From the NCBI GenBank assembly GCA_903925705.1, contig CAIYGJ010000174.1, forward strand, positions 1 through 9,974: a DNA stretch of 9,974 bases. Direction: 5' to 3'. Source of the DNA: an uncultured Actinomycetes bacterium. Lineage in GTDB: Bacteria; Actinomycetota; Actinomycetes; S36-B12; UBA5976. The notes under the pieces are model-generated. The model was given only the letters and a program-made list of their open reading frames with translations. It did not search any database and was not told the DNA's origin. Position numbers and translations under genes: made by a program. Below, one piece after another: positions 7,140 to 9,974 of this stretch (position 1 is the stretch's first letter; each line of letters begins with the position of its first letter).

Positions 7140-7454
7140 TTAAAGGTTGAAACCTAGCGCACGAAGCATTTCGCGACCTTCGTCGGTGATCTTGTCTGGT
7201 CCCCATGGTGGCATCCAAACCCAATTCAATTTGAAGTCTGAAACGTGTCCGTCAAGCGCGGCGCGAGTTTGATCCTCGATCACATCAGTTAACGGGCAAG
7301 CTGCCGAAGTTAGTGTCATGTCTATGGTTGCGACGTTGCCTTCATCTACGGTTACGGCGTACACCAATCCGAGATCTACTACGTTAATACCAAGTTCAGG
7401 GTCAACGACATCCTTCATTAACTCAAAAACATCGTCTTCTTGTAGCACTGTCAT
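7140..7454 (-). CDS. sufT: SufT, DUF59/MIP18-type iron-sulfur maturation factor
   Basis: 104-residue single-domain DUF59 protein, like Rv1466 of M. tuberculosis, which also closes its suf operon. Family members help mature iron-sulfur proteins, probably in cluster transfer to clients under high demand. Motifs are VVDPELGINVVDLGLVY (16-32) and TSAACPL (49-55) with the conserved Cys53, the likely cluster or metal ligand. The C-terminal block WVWMPPWGPDKITDEGREMLRALGF (78-102) is typical of the actinobacterial form. The ATG at 7452-7454 shares one base with the sufU stop (TAATG), and AAGGAG inside sufU serves as ribosome site, so translation is coupled. It is the last gene of the suf cluster here; a 61-base gap follows. 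There is no other likely identity. Confidence 0.93.
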   Translation of the reverse strand: MTVLQEDDVFELMKDVVDPELGINVVDLGLVYAVTVDEGNVATIDMTLTSAACPLTDVIEDQTRAALDGHVSDFKLNWVWMPPWGPDKITDEGREMLRALGFNL

Positions 7455-7933
7455 TAGTTTTGCTCCTTGTTCGAATCTATAGAAATTCTTGTTTCAAGCT
7501 GACTCTCAGCTCCAGCTTGAATTGCCGCATCTTTCCATGCCATCCAGGCTAATAATGCACATTTAACTCGTGCTGGGTATTGCGCGACACCCGCTAACGC
7601 GATTCCATCTCCCAATACATCTTCATCAGCCTCAACTGAGCGCTGCAGCATGGCGACAAGGTGATCGACAGCCGCTTCCCCGGACTTAAAATCATGGTTG
7701 TTGATTTGATCAAACATAATTGACGCTGATGCTTGACTGATTGAGCAACCCATACTGTCGTATGAAACTGAAAATTTGCCGTCTGTGCCACGGCTTACTC
7801 GCAGCGTAATCTCATCACCACAAGTTGGATTGACGTGGTGCACTTCTGCATCGAAAGCCTCGGCAAGACCCTTGCCATGCGGATGCTTGTAATGATCGAG
7901 AATGATCTCTTGATACATATTTTCAAGTTTCAC
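7454..7933 (-). CDS. sufU: SufU, zinc-dependent sulfur acceptor for SufS
   Basis: 159-residue SufU, an IscU-like protein that acts as zinc-dependent sulfurtransferase, taking persulfide sulfur from SufS and passing it towards the SufBCD scaffold. The zinc ligands are all present: Cys38 and Asp40 in NPTCGDE, Cys63 in MGCSISQAS, and Cys125 in RVKCALLAW. These match B. subtilis SufU Cys41, Asp43, Cys66 and Cys128 with a constant offset of 3. The spacing between the second and third cysteines is the long SufU type rather than that of IscU. The start is GTG at 7931-7933, supported by GGAG seven bases upstream and by the family N-terminus LENMYQEIILDHYKHPHG; an internal ATG at 7916-7918 would remove five residues and is less likely. 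It sits two bases after sufS, so the SufS-SufU pair is surely co-expressed. Confidence 0.95.
   Translation of the reverse strand: MKLENMYQEIILDHYKHPHGKGLAEAFDAEVHHVNPTCGDEITLRVSRGTDGKFSVSYDSMGCSISQASASIMFDQINNHDFKSGEAAVDHLVAMLQRSVEADEDVLGDGIALAGVAQYPARVKCALLAWMAWKDAAIQAGAESQLETRISIDSNKEQN
7463..7468 (-). promoter_or_regulatory. Shine-Dalgarno site of sufT inside the end of sufU
   Basis: AAGGAG on the minus strand, 8 bases before the sufT ATG and embedded in the last sufU codons. Together with the TAATG stop-start overlap it indicates coupled translation of SufU and SufT. Confidence 0.75.
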
Positions 7934-7935
7934 TT

Positions 7936-9216
7936 CTATACTCCAAAAAACTTCTTGGCGGAATAGATACCCGCAACCAGAGCGTCAACATCTTCAAGGT
8001 CGTTGTAAATGTAAAAAGTGGCCCGCGTAGTTGCCTGAACCCCGAATCTAATGCAAGCCGGCTTGGCACAGTGCTGGCCAACGCGTACTGCAATTCCGCT
8101 CTCGTCTAAAACCTGACCAACATCATGGGGATGCAGGCCTTCGAGAACAAAGGAAACCGCCGAACCACGATCAATGCTGTTTTCTGGGCCGATGATTCGT
8201 AAGCCAGGAATGTCAGCTAACCCTGCAAGTGCAGCCTCAGTAAGCATGTGTTCGTGCTGGGCTACCGAAGCCATCCCCAAAGCATTCAAGTAGTCAACAG
8301 CAGCCGACATGCCAACGGCTTGCGCTGCCATTGGAACTCCTGCTTCAAAACGCTTCGGAGGTGCGGCAAATGTGGTGCGCTCCATGGATACGGATTCAAT
8401 CATTGATCCGCCTGAGATAAATGGCGGCATTGCGGAAAGAACCTCAGATTTTCCCCACAGACATCCGATGCCAAGCGGCCCAAGCATCTTGTGTCCACTC
8501 CAAGCGATGAAATCAACACCGAGTGCTACTACATCCACTGGCATGTGTGGCACGCTCTGGCAAGCATCAAGGAACACTAAGGCTCCAACTGATTCAGCAA
8601 GTTTTACGATCGCCGGTACGTCGTTTACGGTACCGAGTAGATTCGATTGATGTGTAACAGCCACCATCTTTGTTCGACTATTAAACAAACTAGGATCGCT
8701 CAACTCTAAGCGACCATCTTCAGTTAGGCCGATCCAACGAAGTACTGCGCCAGTTTTCTCGCACAGCTCTTGCCATGGAACTAGGTTCGCGTGGTGCTCC
8801 ATTTCGGAAACCAGGATCTCATCGCCTTCAGCCAGCACGAATCGTTCTACCCCTTTGGGTAGATCCGCTCCTCGTAACGATTTTAGGGTTGCATTCAAAA
8901 ATGAATAAGAAATCAAGTTGATTGCTTCGGTAGCGTTCTTGGTGAAAACCAAGTCATCCGCTTGCGCACCAATAAAGCGAGCAATGTTTGCGCGAGCGTG
9001 CTCAAACGCATCTGTTGCCTCTTCAGCTAACAGGTGCGCACCTCGGTGTACTGCTGCATTGTGGTTTTCATAGAAATTGCGTTCCGCATCGAGTACTTGG
9101 AATGGCTTCTGTGAAGTAGCACCACTATCCAGGTACACCAAGCGGTGATCATTGCGAACCGTCCGTTTGAATATCGGAAAGTCCGCCTTGATCGCAGCAA
9201 CGTCTAATGTGGCCAT
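7936..9216 (-). CDS. sufS: SufS, PLP-dependent group II cysteine desulfurase
   Basis: 426-residue cysteine desulfurase that converts L-cysteine to alanine and a protein-bound persulfide, the sulfur source for cluster assembly. It is a fold-type I PLP enzyme. The N-terminus has YLDSGATSQKP (28-38) and VHRGAH (56-61). EMEHHANLVPW (138-148) carries the PLP-stacking histidine, LDACQ (216-220) has Asp217 for the pyridine nitrogen, and SGHKMLGPLG (240-249) has the Schiff-base Lys243. The catalytic Cys383 is in VRVGQHCAKP; the short loop around it marks group II, which needs a partner such as the adjacent SufU. The Lys-to-Cys spacing (140) is close to E. coli SufS (138). The start is ATG at 9216, three bases after the sufC stop, with no clear Shine-Dalgarno, suggesting translational coupling. 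CsdA is the alternative but the operon favours SufS. Confidence 0.95.
   Translation of the reverse strand: MATLDVAAIKADFPIFKRTVRNDHRLVYLDSGATSQKPFQVLDAERNFYENHNAAVHRGAHLLAEEATDAFEHARANIARFIGAQADDLVFTKNATEAINLISYSFLNATLKSLRGADLPKGVERFVLAEGDEILVSEMEHHANLVPWQELCEKTGAVLRWIGLTEDGRLELSDPSLFNSRTKMVAVTHQSNLLGTVNDVPAIVKLAESVGALVFLDACQSVPHMPVDVVALGVDFIAWSGHKMLGPLGIGCLWGKSEVLSAMPPFISGGSMIESVSMERTTFAAPPKRFEAGVPMAAQAVGMSAAVDYLNALGMASVAQHEHMLTEAALAGLADIPGLRIIGPENSIDRGSAVSFVLEGLHPHDVGQVLDESGIAVRVGQHCAKPACIRFGVQATTRATFYIYNDLEDVDALVAGIYSAKKFFGV
7941..7944 (-). promoter_or_regulatory. Shine-Dalgarno site that supports the GTG start of sufU
   Basis: GGAG on the minus strand, 7 bases before the GTG at 7933 and lying within the last codons of sufS. 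It favours GTG over the downstream ATG at 7918 as the sufU start. Confidence 0.7.
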
Positions 9217-9219
9217 AAG

Positions 9220-9972
9220 TTATGCAGTTACAAATTGGGCGTAGCCATTTGCTTCGATATCGTCCGCAAGTTCTGGGCCACCTTCGCGAACAATTCGGCC
9301 GTCATAAAAGACGTGTACAAAATCAGGCTTTACATACTTCAAGATTCGAGTGAAGTGGGTAATCAACAAAACTCCGGTTTCACCCTTTGCGCAAACTCGG
9401 TTGATTCCTTCAGAAACAACGCGAAGTGCGTCAACATCTAGTCCTGAGTCAGTTTCATCGAGCACCGCAATCTTTGGATGGATAAGTTCCATCTGAAGGA
9501 TTTCAGTGCGCTTGCGCTCTCCGCCGGAGAAACCTTCATTAACGTTACGCTCGGCAAACTGAGGATCAATCTGCAAGCCAGCCATTGACTCTTTAAGTTC
9601 TTTGATCCAGTGGCGAAGGTTAGGAGCTTCGCCGCGGATTGCAGTTATGGACGTACGCAAGAAGTTGGAGATTGATACGCCAGGAACTTCAACTGGGTAC
9701 TGCATCGCCAGGAATAGACCTGCACGCGCGCGCTCGTCAACACTCATTTCAAGTACGTCTTGACCGTCAAGTGTTACCTGTCCGCCGGTGATTGTGTACT
9801 TAGGGTGACCAGCAATGGCATACGCAAGCGTTGACTTACCAGAACCGTTTGGGCCCATAAGCGCATGGATCTCACCGGCTTTAACGGTTAGGTCAACACC
9901 TCGCAGAATATCTTTCGGTCCATCTTCGGTAGTTACCTGGACGGTTAAACCCTTGATTTCTAATACTGACAT
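9220..9972 (-). CDS. sufC: SufC, ATPase of the SufBCD scaffold
   Basis: 250-residue cytoplasmic ABC ATPase of the SufBC2D complex, whose ATP-driven dimerisation reshapes SufB-SufD for cluster assembly. Motifs are Walker A GPNGSGKST (40-48), Q-loop Gln91 in AMQYP, signature FSGGE followed by RKRTEILQM (148-161), Walker B IAVLDE (168-173), D-loop SGLD (176-179) and H-loop His206 in ITHFTRIL. The signature and the TDSGLD stretch are characteristic of SufC rather than of transport ATPases, and length is normal. The ATG at 9970-9972 is two bases from the window edge, so the gene is complete but its ribosome site is not visible. The start LEIKGLTV matches other SufC proteins. In related actinobacteria sufR, sufB and sufD precede it, so these are expected beyond the right edge. 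Regulation by SufR at an upstream promoter is inference. Confidence 0.96.
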   Translation of the reverse strand: MSVLEIKGLTVQVTTEDGPKDILRGVDLTVKAGEIHALMGPNGSGKSTLAYAIAGHPKYTITGGQVTLDGQDVLEMSVDERARAGLFLAMQYPVEVPGVSISNFLRTSITAIRGEAPNLRHWIKELKESMAGLQIDPQFAERNVNEGFSGGERKRTEILQMELIHPKIAVLDETDSGLDVDALRVVSEGINRVCAKGETGVLLITHFTRILKYVKPDFVHVFYDGRIVREGGPELADDIEANGYAQFVTA

Positions 9973-9974
9973 AA

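Noticed and set aside
8309..8650. 113-codon plus-strand open frame inside sufS
   Set aside because: It is antisense to the PLP-lysine region of SufS, with no family resemblance and no ribosome site that I could see.
1..9974. Mobile element, CRISPR array, phage or defence system
   Set aside because: No repeats, transposase, integrase or Cas-like proteins were found; nearly every base belongs to a recognisable housekeeping gene.

Overview
The window is a compact stretch of bacterial chromosome, almost entirely coding, with base composition a little below 50% GC by eye (not counted). The protein set points to an actinobacterium. It holds a SufC-SufS-SufU-SufT iron-sulfur operon of the kind found in Mycobacterium tuberculosis, an ABC-F protein that closely recalls Rv1473, a DUF3099 membrane protein (an essentially actinobacterial family), a dodecin resembling Rv0379, and SURF1. 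The moderate GC, 1-4 base gene overlaps and very short spacers suggest a streamlined, low-to-mid-GC lineage, for example the freshwater acI/Nanopelagicales type. That lineage assignment is inference.

Layout. Positions 1-2165 (+) hold the C-terminal half of tldD, cut by the window edge, joined by an ATGA overlap to a full tldE/pmbA; together they encode a TldD/TldE metalloprotease. Positions 2162-2374 (-) encode dodecin, tail-to-tail with tldE so that the stop codons interlock. A 77-base divergent spacer follows. Positions 2452-3531 (+) carry a DUF3099 membrane protein and then SURF1, a haem-copper oxidase assembly factor. Positions 3528-9972 are all on the minus strand. Read in the direction of transcription (right to left) they are sufC, sufS, sufU and sufT, then, after a 61-base gap, an ABC-F ATPase, and after a 74-base gap, a half-size ABC exporter whose stop codon interlocks with that of SURF1.

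How the genes fit together. SufS takes sulfur from cysteine as a persulfide, SufU accepts it, and SufC powers the SufB/SufD scaffold, whose genes are expected just past the right edge. SufT (DUF59) helps cluster maturation. SURF1 supports terminal oxidase assembly, dodecin buffers flavin, and TldD/TldE processes peptides. Much of the window therefore concerns redox cofactors and protein maturation. The ABC-F and exporter genes are a translation-related ATPase and a probable lipid or drug exporter.

I saw no rRNA or tRNA, CRISPR array, insertion sequence, phage gene or convincing intrinsic terminator. No gap exceeds 77 bases. The window reads as ordinary housekeeping; the points most worth a second look are the DUF3099-SURF1 pair, the two interlocked convergent stop pairs, the ABC-F next to the suf operon, and the uneven use of Shine-Dalgarno sequences.
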